Shown here one piece after another: positions 1-14,340 of a stretch of 53,607 bases of DNA. Position numbers and translations under genes: made by a program. Source of the stretch: Beroe ovata (Eukaryota > Ctenophora > Nuda > Beroida > Beroidae); NCBI GenBank assembly GCA_946803715.1, contig CAMPET010000030.1, positions 292,769 to 346,375 of the forward strand. The letters run 5' to 3'. Positions within the stretch are counted from its first letter, which is position 1. Every line of letters starts with the position of its first letter. The notes beneath the pieces were generated by a model. The model was given only the letters and a program-made list of their open reading frames with translations. It did no database searches and was not told the origin of the DNA.

Positions 1-400
1 TACCGCTGACACCACTTTATAGCATTCCATGACGTATACACAACTATACGTCACTGCGTACCGCTGACACCACTACATTACATTCCATTACATTACACCC
101 TTACATTACATTCCATGTCGTAAACATCACTCTACGTCACTATATACCGCTGACACCACTTTATAACAGTCCATGACGTTTTCGGTTTTTGTATATACTA
201 CCCTACTTCACTACGAACCGCTGACACCACTACATGACATTCCATTTTGTATACATCACTATACGACATACGTCACTGCGTGCCATTGACACCACTAAGT
301 CTCTACTACACCACTCTACGTCACTGAGTACCGCATGCACGGGACATCACTTCATAACATTCCACGTCGTATACTGCGCAGTGCGCCCCCAGACCCCAAC
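1..400. repeat. Minisatellite-like tandem repeat
   Basis: A degenerate tandem array with a unit of roughly 60-80 bases. The core 'accgctgacaccact' recurs near 2, 60, 146 and 218, with a decayed form ('ccattgacaccact') near 283. Between cores are variants of 'acattccatgacgtatac' and 'actatacgtcactgcgtac'. No coding frame is convincing across it. The array touches the window edge, so its full length is unknown. Confidence 0.8.
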
Positions 401-420
401 TTCTAGTTCTAGGATTTAAC

Positions 421-988
421 CAGAATAAAAAAGACGCTTGAAAGTTGAAACTGGTCTTGTTTTGAGAATTGGACTTTTCTTTGCTTCGCTCGTTGACAGC
501 CCCTCCCAGAACATGTCTTGGTAAACTGGGAATTCCTCTCAACTACTATCAATGATATTGCTTAATGCAACATGTGGCAGGTAGATACATCAATTTGAGG
601 CGCCACCGCCCCACCAATTAACCAATTAGTGCTCATCTGAGTGATCAGTGATCTGATTACTGAATAACCTAATTTCACAGTTCTATAATTAGCCCAACAA
701 ACACCAACTTACTAGTATCATGTTTCCAACTAATAATTGGTTCTATTGGAGCTCTGTTAACATAGTCAGAGTAAAGTAGTATAGAAACTCACCTATTCTA
801 GATGATTCGATTATTGGGAATAAAAATTCCCTGGAATTCTCTAACAATACAAGAAACATTATCTAGCCCCTGCACTCTGCAGTAACCATTGAATGCCCCA
901 TATCATTATCACAAGTATGAAGCCTCTATTGTATAGTTTTGAAATATACTGTAGCATGAAATATCCCAATAAAGTAATTGTAACTTAC
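421..988. other. Non-coding gap downstream of Rab23
   Basis: AT-rich sequence without a convincing coding frame. It should hold the missing last coding exon or the 3' UTR of the minus-strand Rab23 gene. A possible minus-strand exon bounded by an AG acceptor near 880 and a GTGAGT donor near 790 exists. Joined in phase it would give an immediate stop codon, so I do not call it coding. Confidence 0.4.
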
Positions 989-2913
989 ATTCCTCGATAT
1001 TAAAATCCTCCTTGACTGATGCACGGAATAGTTTGAGTTTGAGTCGTTTAGCCAGCTCTTCCACTTCCTCTCTGCGGTGTCAATGATGTACTCATTATAT
1101 TGTCACTGAGAGTTGCTACATTGAATCTCATATCTGTGTCTCAATGACTTACACAGTCATCTTAGCTTCATCAATGAGATCAACTTTGTTCTGAACCAAT
1201 GCCATAACAATCTCACCAACCTCATCCTCAACCTAAATAGTTATCACTGTTATAATAATATTGACATCTGACTCTATGTCAACTAATGGGGGTGTCTTTA
1301 GTTCCACAGTGAAATCCACTCATGATAGTGCACACCTTGGTTTTCCAGGAGGGTATTGCATCAAAAGAATCTCTGTCCGTAGTTGAGAAAGCCAAAACAG
1401 CAATTTGCCCACCTACCAAAGAACAATCATTGTTGATATTCGATTGACAAATAACTAGACATGCATTGTACAATGTACATTTTGACTGTGGGCATTTTGA
1501 TATATCAAAATGTATGAAAACCTCTGTAATACGTCCGTGTTATTGCATCAAACTCCTCTTGACCAGCTGTATCCCATAACATGAGCCTCACATCGTTATC
1601 ATCAACACTGCAATAAAAAATGTGTTTTATTGGCCAATGATATGAGAGTTCTGAGTTGGGAATAGTTTATGTGATTGATAGGTAACTTTGGCTTGACCTT
1701 GAGATCTGAAAAAGGCATGTGTAATGAGTATATCAGTGATGACCAGTGTAGTAACTAGTTTTGGGCAAGCAAATGTAGATTTCTGATAATTACTCCGAAG
1801 CAGACCATGGGCTAGGAGGTATTTGGGGTGCCTGTTCTGAGCAACTCGGAGACTGTCGTGTATTTCATTTGTCGAGCTTGTAAAATCAGAGGGAAAATGG
1901 ACTCTTGGACATTACCCCACTCATACACTCATAAAACCAACTGCCAAATTATCTAAAACTAGAAAACCCGCCAAGTGGGCGTGATACACTACTCATTGAG
2001 TCATTGGACACGACAGCGGAAAATAAACTTGAAACGACAGTCGACAGTAACACGACATTTACTTGAAACATGAAAAAGAATGCACACAGAGCAGCCAACT
2101 CTCACAATGGAAGAGTGAGCATTCTTTTTCATGTTCGAGACATTTATGAAGTAGCACGATCACAGTGTTTCTGGTAATTTGTTAAACTGCCACCCAAAGT
2201 TTACGATTACCAAGTTGAATTTTTTCTAGTTGCACTGTGTTCATTGACAAAACTAAGGGCTTCACCGTACGTCCGAAGAAATGCACTGAAAGATAAGCAA
2301 CAGCCCAAGAAAAGTATGACTATTGCTTAATCACTATCAGCACTATGTTCAGTTTCCCCATTAGCAGAAAGAGAGCAACGTAATGGAAGTAGCGTCTTCA
2401 TAAATGAGCTTCAGCTGATCACTCTATCTCGTGCACGTGCAACTTCTACGCTACCATAGCAACACGCGCAGATTGCAGAATAGTGTCACTTTGGTCTACA
2501 AAGTCACGAAAGACGCCTGTCTACAAAGTCATGAAAGACGCAAACAAACACCTTACCAAATTATGATATAGATCTTGGCGTCTATTGTACAGCAGTCACC
2601 AATTTCTTTCTAAAAATGCTGTATTGGTACTAATTGATGAATACTAACTTAATCTGTCTTTCCAAGAAGTCCACGCCAATAGTTTTCTTATATTCTGAGG
2701 TGAAGATCCCTTTGCAATACCGCTGTAAATGTTTTCAAATAAGAGTTTGAACTATATTTCCCAATCAAAAGGCGAGAGTTGTATGAGTAACAGTTCTAAT
2801 TTCAAAAAACATTTCAAACAAACCTGTATCATCGAGCTTTTCCCAACAGCACCATTACCAACAATTACTCCTTTTACAGGTACTTCAAATTCATCTTCAG
2901 TTATATCACACAT
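989..2913 (-). CDS. RAB23: Rab23 small GTPase (C-terminal end not found)
   Basis: Rab23 is a Ras-superfamily GTPase that acts in membrane traffic and negatively regulates Hedgehog signalling in animals. Six phase-matched exons were joined: 2824-2913, 2649-2722, 1522-1607, 1336-1412, 1153-1232 and 989-1071. The ATG at 2913 opens a short acidic leader, then the P-loop GNGAVGKSS. Switch I reads KKTIGVDFLERQI, switch II WDTAGQEEF, the G4 motif NKVD, and the G5 region RASVKED. The segments FSTTDRDSF and EELAKRLKL are specifically Rab23-like rather than generic Rab. All key nucleotide-binding residues are present. The visible protein is about 160 residues against about 237 in human. The exon holding the tail and prenylation cysteines was not recognised below 989. 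It is transcribed away from the helicase gene at 4955. Confidence 0.93.
1958..1998 (+). repeat. Dispersed repeat, copy A (inverted partner at 4816-4856)
   Basis: A 41-base segment matching the reverse complement of 4816-4856 with only three differences, all transitions. It lies in the long intron between Rab23 exons 2 and 3. The two copies face each other across about 2.8 kb that includes the Rab23 start, so they look like two insertions of one repeat family rather than ends of one element. Confidence 0.75.
2067..2135. repeat. Perfect inverted repeat (17-bp arms, 35-nt loop)
   Basis: Arms at 2067-2083 (aacatgaaaaagaatgc) and 2119-2135 are exact reverse complements separated by 35 bases. It lies in a Rab23 intron just after repeat copy A and may be part of the same mobile-repeat remnant. 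A transcribed hairpin is the alternative. Confidence 0.8.
2494..2541. repeat. Short direct repeat, two copies
   Basis: Two 23-base copies of 'gtctacaaagtca[c/t]gaaag' plus acgc at 2494-2516 and 2519-2541, differing at one base. It is intronic to Rab23 with no further meaning visible. Confidence 0.7.
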
Positions 2914-3465
2914 AATCCTGTTGTCCATGCATAGATTGTTGATAAATTGTGCATAGTTAGATAGATAAAAATTAACATACTGTTATATGAAGGAAATAGC
3001 CACTGAAAGAAAAGTTTCATCCACCAAGACTGCTAATAGGAATGTTCAGATTTCAGATTGTGTTGTTTGAATCATTCCATCTGCATCATTCATGCAAAAG
3101 TTCAAGTATATAGTGTGTTAACACAATTCATTATTCAATAACAATATGAAACAGAAATACTTATTGATGGTATAATTGTTCATAACTAGCAGGACCTGCG
3201 GCCTCAGGCCTCAGTTATTTTGTTAGGCTATCCTATTTTCAGTAAGTTGACTTGACGCAATACACACTCAGACAAAAATATTATGAACGAGCATTTGGAA
3301 ACAAATCTACCAGACCATTTCACAAAATTGGCAATGAGTACAGATTTTAACTTGTCATTGATTGATTGCAGTGTTCCATCGCATTCCTGAATAAATAAAT
3401 TCTTCGATCGAAGGCGCGCGCAAGAATCAGTCATGAACAGATAACATCTTACTTGTCGGGCGATG

Positions 3466-3513
3466 CCAGACCGCTGATGCAAGCCGCGAAGCGGCTTGCG
3501 TCAGCAAGGTCTG
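3466..3513. repeat. Fold-back element with GAA loop
   Basis: A nearly perfect inverted repeat. The inner arms 3479-3487 (gcaagccgc) and 3491-3499 are exact, with loop gaa. The outer arms extend, with small bulges, from cagacc at 3466 to ggtctg at 3513. It is GC-rich against its AT-rich surroundings. Confidence 0.8.
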
Positions 3514-3592
3514 AGAATAAGTTTGCGCCGCGCGCGAAACGAAATTCTCGACAGAATCGATCGACAACATCTGCATCGATCGACAACATCTT

Positions 3593-3604
3593 ACATCCGG
3601 CAAG
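3593..3604. repeat. Dispersed motif acatccggcaag (copies at 3593 and 3897)
   Basis: The 12-base motif acatccggcaag occurs at 3593-3604 and again at 3897-3908. Its inverted or variant forms bound the large hairpin at 50224-50310. In each case it sits next to 'ataacat' or 'caacatc' and GCGCGC islands, suggesting terminal pieces of one short mobile-repeat family. Confidence 0.5.
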
Positions 3605-4021
3605 GCAAATGGCAAACCGTACAATCATGTTGAAGCTAGATTGATGAAATTATCATTTCATATCGATGATAGAGTATAGGCCCTGCAACATACAAAATTT
3701 AATTTAACCTCTGTTTCTGCAGATCGCGCGCCGCAGAAAGTACCAATTTGACAGCTTTTGTTTCTTGCGCGTTTTTAACACGAGGGGCAATTATTTAACT
3801 GTATCAGCTGTCGTGTCTTTGGTGTTATTTGTCCATGTCCGCTGCATTTCTCGCCACGCTGTGGCATGGCTTGGATCCTTAATTTGACATCTTATAACAT
3901 CCGGCAAGTTTTGACAAGTGTTTGATGATATTTGCAGGATCATGTTCTCACGTTGTGTGACCCATTCTGCTGCAGTGCTGCGCTGTGGTTTCTAGTATAG
4001 TACACCTTTTCAGTTCACTGA

Positions 4022-4050
4022 GTAGAATAGGGACGGCGTCCCTATTCTAC
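4022..4050. repeat. Perfect palindrome, 13-bp arms, GGC loop
   Basis: Arms gtagaatagggac (4022-4034) and gtccctattctac (4038-4050) are exact reverse complements around a 3-base loop ggc. No gene overlaps it. Confidence 0.9.
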
Positions 4051-4815
4051 GTGCACCTGTGCACATGCAGTCTGCAAATAAGGGGCTTACAACATCAACC
4101 ACAGCGTCAAAAGTAACAAAATTCAGGGCCTAAAATCATGGATCGACAAGATTCTGTTTTCTATTTAGTATAAATAATTTGTATTGATGAAATATATGGA
4201 TGAACGAATAACTGGACAACTGGTCATGGTGTTTAATCAAATCACCGGTATAACCATAGTTTTTTCATGCATATTGAATGCTAATGAAAATATAGACATT
4301 AATACTATGATCAGTAGATACAATAGACTCTTAATTCCACTAACTTGCTTAGTCCGCCCCAGGAATGAAATCCTGCCAGCCAGGGCAGGGAGTATCTAGT
4401 TTAGTATAAGCATCTGAATTTATCAATCTATATAATAATTTGGTTGTTTGCTTGTCTGGTTGTCCATCACGAAATGCATGTGCTGATTTTGAAGTTAAGT
4501 GCATGTTGCCATGGACACATGCTACTACTGTAGTTAGGTTCTGATTTGAGAAACAGTCAAATTTATCTTGAGTTGACAGTTATATCTTCTGCTGTGCAGT
4601 TACTCTTTTCGACTCACAAAAAATATGATGTTATTGTCAATAACGGTACCCTATGCAAAACAAAACGATTTACAAAAGTCCAACAACCAGGCAAGCACCA
4701 TTTTCTTGCTTATATGAAGAAATGGTCGAATTGTGATAAAATCATTTTCTCATTGTTGGATGTTGATCACAGGTCATGTTAAGCTGTCGATCTAAATAAT
4801 GTCCTGCTGTCTTTC

Positions 4816-4856
4816 CAATGGGTAGTGTATCACGTCCACTTGGCAGGTTTTCTAGT
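4816..4856 (-). repeat. Dispersed repeat, copy B (inverted partner of 1958-1998)
   Basis: The reverse complement matches 1958-1998 at 38 of 41 bases. It forms the right end of a roughly 470-base non-coding block that starts near 4390. The copy ends about 100 bases before the helicase start codon, so it may contribute to that gene's promoter region. Confidence 0.75.
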
Positions 4857-4954
4857 TAACTATAACACTATTATCTCCAACATTAGCTAATATTCAAAGA
4901 TGATATCTGGAAAGCTGCAGCACTGAATGGGAGTTGTACACTACAGCGACTTTG

Positions 4955-7638
4955 ATGCTTTTGTCACGAAAGTTTGTGAAGGCACTCAATGCAAATCATT
5001 GCAGATATTTAGGTGATAGAAATGGTGATATTACAGCATTATTGAGAGATGCACTATCTCAAGTGGAATCAGTTCAAGAGAAAGGGAAGGAAACATGGAG
5101 CTTATCCTCTAATTCAAGGAAGAGATCTAAGAAAAGTGTTCGAGATATTCAATACTTTGTTCCACCCAAATCTGATATATTTTCACAGTTCACAGATATA
5201 ACTAACAAGTCTGTGATTGAAAAACTTAATGGCTTGTTTGATAGAATTCTTCCTATCCAGGAGAAGGCAGTGCCTCTTGCGCTACTCAAAAGGTTTCTTT
5301 AATTCTTGAGTTGAGTATTAAGTATGCATGAGTGTTATAAACATATTGGCATGGATTTTTCATCAGGAGTTTGTTAGTTCAATCAGAAACAGGAAGTGGA
5401 AAGACTTTAGTTTATGCCATTCCAATAGTCAATGACTTACTCAATGGAATGTTCTCAAAAAATAACCGCTGCCTGATTATTGCCCCTTCAAAAGAGTTAT
5501 GTATCCAAATTTTCAGGTGAGAACTAAACCAATGTTTCTCATGATCATCTGGAATTTATTTTGCAAGACTTTGCTTGAGATTTGTGATAAGCTTGACCCT
5601 AATATTACAATTCCAGTGTACTGTTGTCTATCCTCCCCAAATCACATCTCTCTGAAGTTCTCCTTCTGGTTGGAGATAAGAATGGTCAGAAACAAAAGAC
5701 TTTGAATAGAATGCTGTGTAATAATGGTTCAATTATCATTGCAACGCCAGGGCCCTTGAATCTCAAGCTTAAGCAAGGAGTTATTAGGTATTTTGAAACC
5801 TTATTTCATTGTGATGTATAGTGTAGGCTGATCATGAGCTTTTTCATTAAACTTGTTATGTTTCGTACAGATTGTTAGAGATGGGAACAGTTGTAATAGA
5901 TGAATATGACCGACTTTTCCAAGATGATTTTGAGAGTCAAGTGGGTCACATCTTTTCAAAAATAGCAGCTCAATATGTGCGTGACAGTTAGACAAGCATT
6001 CCAATATGTTGATAATGTTTGCAGTAGGGATTGTTACACCAAATATTTTGGGAATATGTTAGTTAACTAGTTCTGATATTTCAAGCATCTATTTCAGCGC
6101 TCAGCCAAACTACCCCCTCAAGTAATACTGGTATCTGCTACATTGTCTCCCCAAATGCGAGACTATGTAGCACAAGAGATACCTGGGATAGAAGAGGTGT
6201 TCAGCAATGAAATCAGCCCGTCAAGCTTGACTCATGAATGGATTATTGCTCCTTTGCACAGGAGAACTGAAACACTCCTTCACTTGTTGGAACAGCACAA
6301 ACTTGAAAGTGGGGACACAAGGAGATCCATATTGTTTGTGCAGAGGAAGGAAATAGGGGAAGGCGTTTATGATGTACGTTTTCTTCGCTATGTCATAGTG
6401 AATATCTGTTGATCCAAAAAATAGAATCTGAACGGGTTGTTCCACTTCAGGTATTAAGAGATGAAGGATATTACGTTGCATTTATCAATGGTGACATGTC
6501 TCAGACAAAGAGGGATACTGTGAGTTTATGCTTTATTTTCAAATAAACATATCAGTTTCTATATAATATTCTGATTAAAAGAATCCGTGAATTAATCAGA
6601 TATCTAAAGAGTTCAAGGATGGTAGCTACGATATTTTGATAGCTACTGATTTGATAGCTCGAGGAATCGATTTCCCAGAATGTGAAGTTGTGATCCAGGT
6701 TAGTGATCATGTTTACTTAACCGTTAACCGCACTATTCAATGCGCTCATTCAAATTGATCGACTACAATCAGTTAACTCCCCCCACCTGTTTCTCTCTCT
6801 GCATCACAGATTCAGCCCGGGCCAGACGCTGACATGTACCTGCACCGTGCTGGACGAGCTGCCCGTGCCGGGAGACCTGGCTCCTCATATGTCATCGCAT
6901 GTGAGGCTGATCTCAAGGACAAGGAAGCTCTTAGGGCGGTCAAAGATAGGCTGACCGGAGTTAGGGTTACTGAGGCTACGTCATTCCTTCGTGAGCTGAT
7001 TTATGTATATCAGTGGAGCTCTGTGTGTGTGTATATACATATGTCGTATTATGTGATTGATTCATTGACACCAACCCCCCTCTTAGCTGAGAAAGAAAGT
7101 GGGGCATCGTCTATTCTCGAAAATTCTCTCCACTACGTCTCGGAAAGAGATGAACTGTCATTCTCTGTTGATATAACCATGACTGAGCCGCTGATTTTTT
7201 ACGAGAAAATGATTGCTGATCTCGATCTTAAACCTGTAAACGCTGCCAGAGTGCCGAAGAAAATGTTCGTACCGTTTTTTATCAAATTAGAGTTAAAATG
7301 TGAAATCTGACCCATTTGGAGTTACATATAATATAACGATTAACAATCATTTCAGGATATTTGGCTTGTGGTTTGCATCTCCGGTGGAGGCATGGTCAGC
7401 ATCGGCAGTCATCAAACAATACTTCAAATCCAACTCCCTCCCTGCCCCAGATATGGGTGTCTATCGGCACGCGCTACGGCAACAGAGTGTTGTTGACTGG
7501 GATGAGTATTTTAGAAATGTGAGATTGGAGGCGAGGGAAGAGACAAAACTGAGGTACAAGAACTGGGTGAAAAGTGAGATGGGAAAGAAGAGGATACGGA
7601 AAGGAAGATATAAGTTCAAACCGACTTTCACCGGATAG
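4955..7638 (+). CDS. DEAD-box-family RNA helicase with DEYD motif, possibly mitochondrial
   Basis: ATP-dependent RNA helicase of superfamily 2. Phase-matched exons: 4955-5292, 5367-5516, 5617-5787, 5871-5976, 6098-6373, 6451-6519, 6600-6698, 6810-6990, 7087 to about 7264, and 7356-7638; about 620 residues. Visible motifs in order are the Q-motif region (ILPIQEKAVP), motif I SETGSGKT, Ia APSKEL, Ib ATPG, motif II DEYD (not DEAD), motif III SAT, IV SILFVQ, V ATDLIARGIDF and VI HRAGRAARAG. The first ATG on this frame opens MLLSRKFVKALNANHCRY, basic and free of acidic residues, as in mitochondrial presequences. The C-terminus is strongly basic (GKKRIRKGRYKFK). I cannot assign an orthologue; DDX28/MRH4-like or DDX52-like are options. 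The exon 9 donor (GTTCGT) is the weakest splice call. The gene is head-to-head with Rab23. Confidence 0.88.
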
Positions 7639-8504
7639 TGGAACGCTAGGGCCGTGATGGGATCTAATTTATTACACGTTTCCCCTGTGTTTTTGTGTTC
7701 TATATTTGAAATATTGTGTGCACAGTTCTGACATTGGCAGGATGAAGTAATAGTCACCAGCTTCAAATAACTTTGCAGAGATCATGATGCTACTCTGTGT
7801 CACGTTTGGAGCGCTCTATTAGAGCTGGGAGTGACCAAATTTCGATATGACGTATTCACGTTAGAGCTACTCAGTAACAAAATTCATATCTAAACACTTC
7901 TACAGATGTTTCGCCACAGGGACCCTTTTTATTTCGTCCTCATTATTTCTTTTTGAGATCTTCTCAAACTGTCCCCTGCTAAGTATTTGTCCCGTCCACA
8001 TTCTCCACAGCTATGAAGTCTTGGAACAATCGCATGCTATTTAATGCCGAAAAACCATAGCTTCGTGCTCCACAGTTATTGCTACGAACAGGATCCACTA
8101 TTGTACCTATGAGATACTGAAAAATACGATAAGATAGTGTAATACAATTGTTGTATTGTACCTAGGTAATGATATTAGGGTACAAACTTTCTTATCAAAC
8201 GGAATCAAATTCAATTGTTTATAATTTTATCATCTTGCAAACTTCCGTCCTTTCACTAGATTATTCTGGTATTCCGTGTCATCGTTCGTTTACCAAATAT
8301 TATTCGATATGGGTCACGTATGTCCGGTTACCGATTTTGAGTATCGATACGGCTTTATTTCATGAAAAGCTTTATAATTGGTATATTTTTCAGAGTCTTG
8401 TCCTTCCGCAGTGCATCACATTGAATATTACTTGTTTTTCATATTCTTATTTCTGATTTCGGGGTTACAATTTACAAACGCTAACATCTTGTACCTTATT
8501 TAGG
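7639..8504. other. Gap between helicase and adenosine kinase
   Basis: AT-rich with no supported coding frame. It should contain the helicase 3' UTR and the adenosine kinase promoter. No clear AATAAA follows the helicase stop within the first 100 bases. Confidence 0.4.
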
Positions 8505-8524
8505 AACGCACCTCCAGGACAAAC

Positions 8525-11874
<3,350 letters not shown>

Positions 11875-12945
11875 TGATTGTATTATAGTGTACCTTGTCA
11901 GATAGTGCTGTCTGTTTTATGATTTTTTACAATGTTTAATCGCTTTGATTAAGCTTGGGTAGGTGATATATATTTTCTTTCATGATAAAATGTTTTTATG
12001 TCATATTGTCGTTGTCATATGAGAAACTGCTGCTTTTCGCAAATATTATTGAGCCGTATTTATAAAGAGGGCGTTCTTTTATTTCATTTGAATAGAAGCA
12101 TACTATTGGTGTTCTTGTAAAACTCTGATAAAATACTATTTCAAAAAATCTGAGGTAGTTTCATTGTGGCAAAAAGTGGACAGAAGTAAACGCCCCACAA
12201 ATATTTCACGATCATAGCTCGAAGAATGTCCGAGTTATCAGCTTAAACTGACTTTTTTGTACATTTTGTCTGGCACTCCAGTCGTGTTTAGAGTTTCACA
12301 ATGAAATTTGCAGCGTAGATAGACATTACTAACGCCTACTTGCTCAAAAAGTTTTAAGTATCTACTTCAAAAAATTAATTGGGAATTGCTTTAGTCAACT
12401 TCGCTCATCGACAACGCACGATCTGAGTATCTTGAATGGATGCGGACTTCAACATAACAATCCTCAACTGTTTGAGAACAAATCATCGAGTTAGGGACCG
12501 TTCACATATTACGTAATTTCGACATTTTTTACCCCCCCTCCGTAATCCGTACCCCCTCCCCCTCCGTACTCTACAGTGAGTAAACACTCAGTAGAAGGGA
12601 GCACAGTGAGTGCTAGCGATATACAGTGAGTATACGCTAAGTAGAGGGGAGCACATTGAGTGCTAACCTGCAGACAGTTACTAGCATCTTATATTAAGCC
12701 ACGTGGTTTTAACTTGTGTTTCAAGCCGGTGTTTAATGAGCTCATTACACGCTGCTGAAGTGTCACGTGATCTGATANATGTTGCTGAGTTTGTTATCAA
12801 GATCAACAATTAATACGTGTAAGTTGAAAATCACATTTCAACTAACACTGTTACATGTTTTCATAGCAAAATGTCAACTCTTATATATTTTTCAGGTTTA
12901 AGACGACTTTTTCACTCTCACTGTACGTTTCATAACCATCAAAAA
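11875..12945. other. Gap between adenosine kinase and glyoxalase II
   Basis: Non-coding. About 12490-12560 reads 'gggaccgttcac' followed by 'attacgtaatttcgac' and C-rich 'ccgtaccccctcccc' tracts, which resembles a short mobile-element terminus. Two direct repeats follow at 12572 and 12622. One N at 12778. No frame of interest. Confidence 0.5.
12572..12667. repeat. Two-copy direct repeat, about 46 bases each
   Basis: Copies at 12572-12617 and 12622-12667 begin tacagtgagta and end gcaca[g/t]tgagtgcta, with about six differences. Each copy also carries internal 'cagtgagt'/'agtgagtgct' echoes. Confidence 0.8.
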
Positions 12946-14340
12946 ATGAAGGTGAGGAAAAGAAGCGTTTACAAACTAACAATTCTTGAAATTTCCGTTA
13001 ACTAATTCCAATGCCAAGATCATGTAACCATTGCAGGTCAATCTAATTCCTATGCTCCAAGACAACTACGGATACCTGATAATCGACGAGTCTACAAACA
13101 GTGAGTGGAACACGCGGGAAGAGAATAATTGTCCCGGTCGCACATTCAAGTATTTGTCCGCGTAGCGCGCAGACAAATATTTCCATATCAAGGCCAATTT
13201 TCAGCAAAATTTGGGACCTCGTGCGGCGCGCGCGCGCAGCCCGGATATGATTTTGAAAAGGAATGGAGGCTATCCAATCGATGGAGAAAAGTTCATCGAT
13301 TGGTAGTTTAAAATAAGATTTCATTCTAAATCTTAAGACATGCCCGAGCTACTCCAAATTCCTACTGATTGACCTCTCAGAAGGAGCGTTGGTGGATGCA
13401 GTTACACCTGATGTAGTATTGAAAGCAGTCAGTGAATCTGGTGTCGATGTGGACCAAGTACTCACTACCCATCATCACTGGGATCATGCAGGTATGAAAT
13501 ACACCTAATTTTAAATGTTACTTCGACAATATCAAAGTTTGTAATCACGCCATTGTTACCTCATCAACGCACGGGTCAGGTGGTAACGCTGAACTGAGTA
13601 CCAAGAAGCCTGGAATGACATTCTATGGTGGAGATGACAGGATACCCGCTATGACACACAGAGTACGTCATAACGAGACGTTCAACATCGGCTCACTCCG
13701 AGTCACATGCTACGAAACTCCATGTCATACAACGGGGCATATTTGCTACTTCGTAGAGGGGGAAGGCGCAGAGCCGGCCGTCTTCACAGGTAACATAGGG
13801 GGTGTACAGTTAAGTGGTAAGGGGAAAACGGTTTTAGATCAGGGCTGTCATTAAATTTTGCTTATCTACGTTGAGCGTACTCTCTTGTTTATTCGTTGAT
13901 CCAAGATACCAGCATTGTTCACGCAATCACGCGTTGCGTTGATCTAACTATCACGTGCGTCAGGTGACACGTTGTTCACTGCTGGGTGTGGGAAGTTTTT
14001 CGAGGGAACCGGTGCCCAAATGTACCACGCCCTAATCGAGGTACTCAGCAAGCTGCCTGATAACGCGAGAGTTTACTGTGGCCATGAGTACACTCAGCAG
14101 AGTCTAAAGTTTGCCAAGCACGTCGAACCCCTCAATACAGCAATCCTGGATATGGTTGAGGACACTGATAGGAAGAGAAATGCTGGACTTCCAACCATTC
14201 CAACCACAATTGCAATGGAGAAGTGTCATAACCCCTTCATGCGAGTTCATGAAGATTCAGTCCTAAAGTTCGCCGGTTGCTCAGACCCGGTGGAGGCCAT
14301 GGGCATTCTCAGGGCTGCAAAAGATAAGTTCAGAGGGTGA
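12946..14340 (+). CDS. HAGH: Hydroxyacylglutathione hydrolase (glyoxalase II)
   Basis: Hydrolyses S-D-lactoylglutathione to D-lactate and glutathione, the second step of methylglyoxal detoxification. It is a metallo-beta-lactamase-fold enzyme. Exons: 12946-12951 (Met-Lys only), 13037-13100, 13381-13491, 13580-13789 and 13964-14340; phases match and give about 255 residues, near the 260 of the human cytosolic form. Metal ligands are visible: THHHWDHAGGN (exon 3), the His in CHTTGHICYF (exon 4), GDTLFTAGCGKFFEG with the bridging Asp (exon 5), and VYCGHEYT. The glutathione-binding C-terminal region NPFMRV is present. The protein starts MKVNLIPMLQDNYGYLIID with no mitochondrial leader, so the cytosolic form is encoded from this start. 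Confidence 0.96.
13274..13303. repeat. Inverted repeat in a glyoxalase II intron
   Basis: Arms ccaatcgatg (13274-13283) and catcgattgg (13294-13303) around a 10-base loop. It follows a GC-rich 'gcggcgcgcgcgcag' island at about 13213-13227 and a small inverted repeat 'atttgtc...gacaaat' at about 13155-13181. All lie in intron 2 and look like repeat-element debris. Confidence 0.75.

Larger units (their letters stand above)
2914..4954. other. Repeat-rich gap between Rab23 and the helicase
   Basis: This is the divergent intergenic region between the starts of Rab23 (-) and the DEAD-box gene (+), so both promoters should lie here. No CpG-rich promoter block or clear TATA box was pinned down. It holds GC-rich islands in AT-rich surroundings (3410-3620, 3720-3780), fold-back elements (3466-3513, 4022-4050), and a repeat block at about 4390-4860 whose end is the inverted partner of 1958-1998. 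No protein-coding frame is supported. Confidence 0.6.

Noticed and set aside
1-400. CRISPR-like array
   Set aside because: Units are degenerate and there is no constant repeat with unique spacers; the genome is animal, so it is a minisatellite.
1958-4856. A single transposon bounded by the inverted 41-base repeats
   Set aside because: The interval contains the Rab23 start exons and part of an intergenic region, with no transposase.
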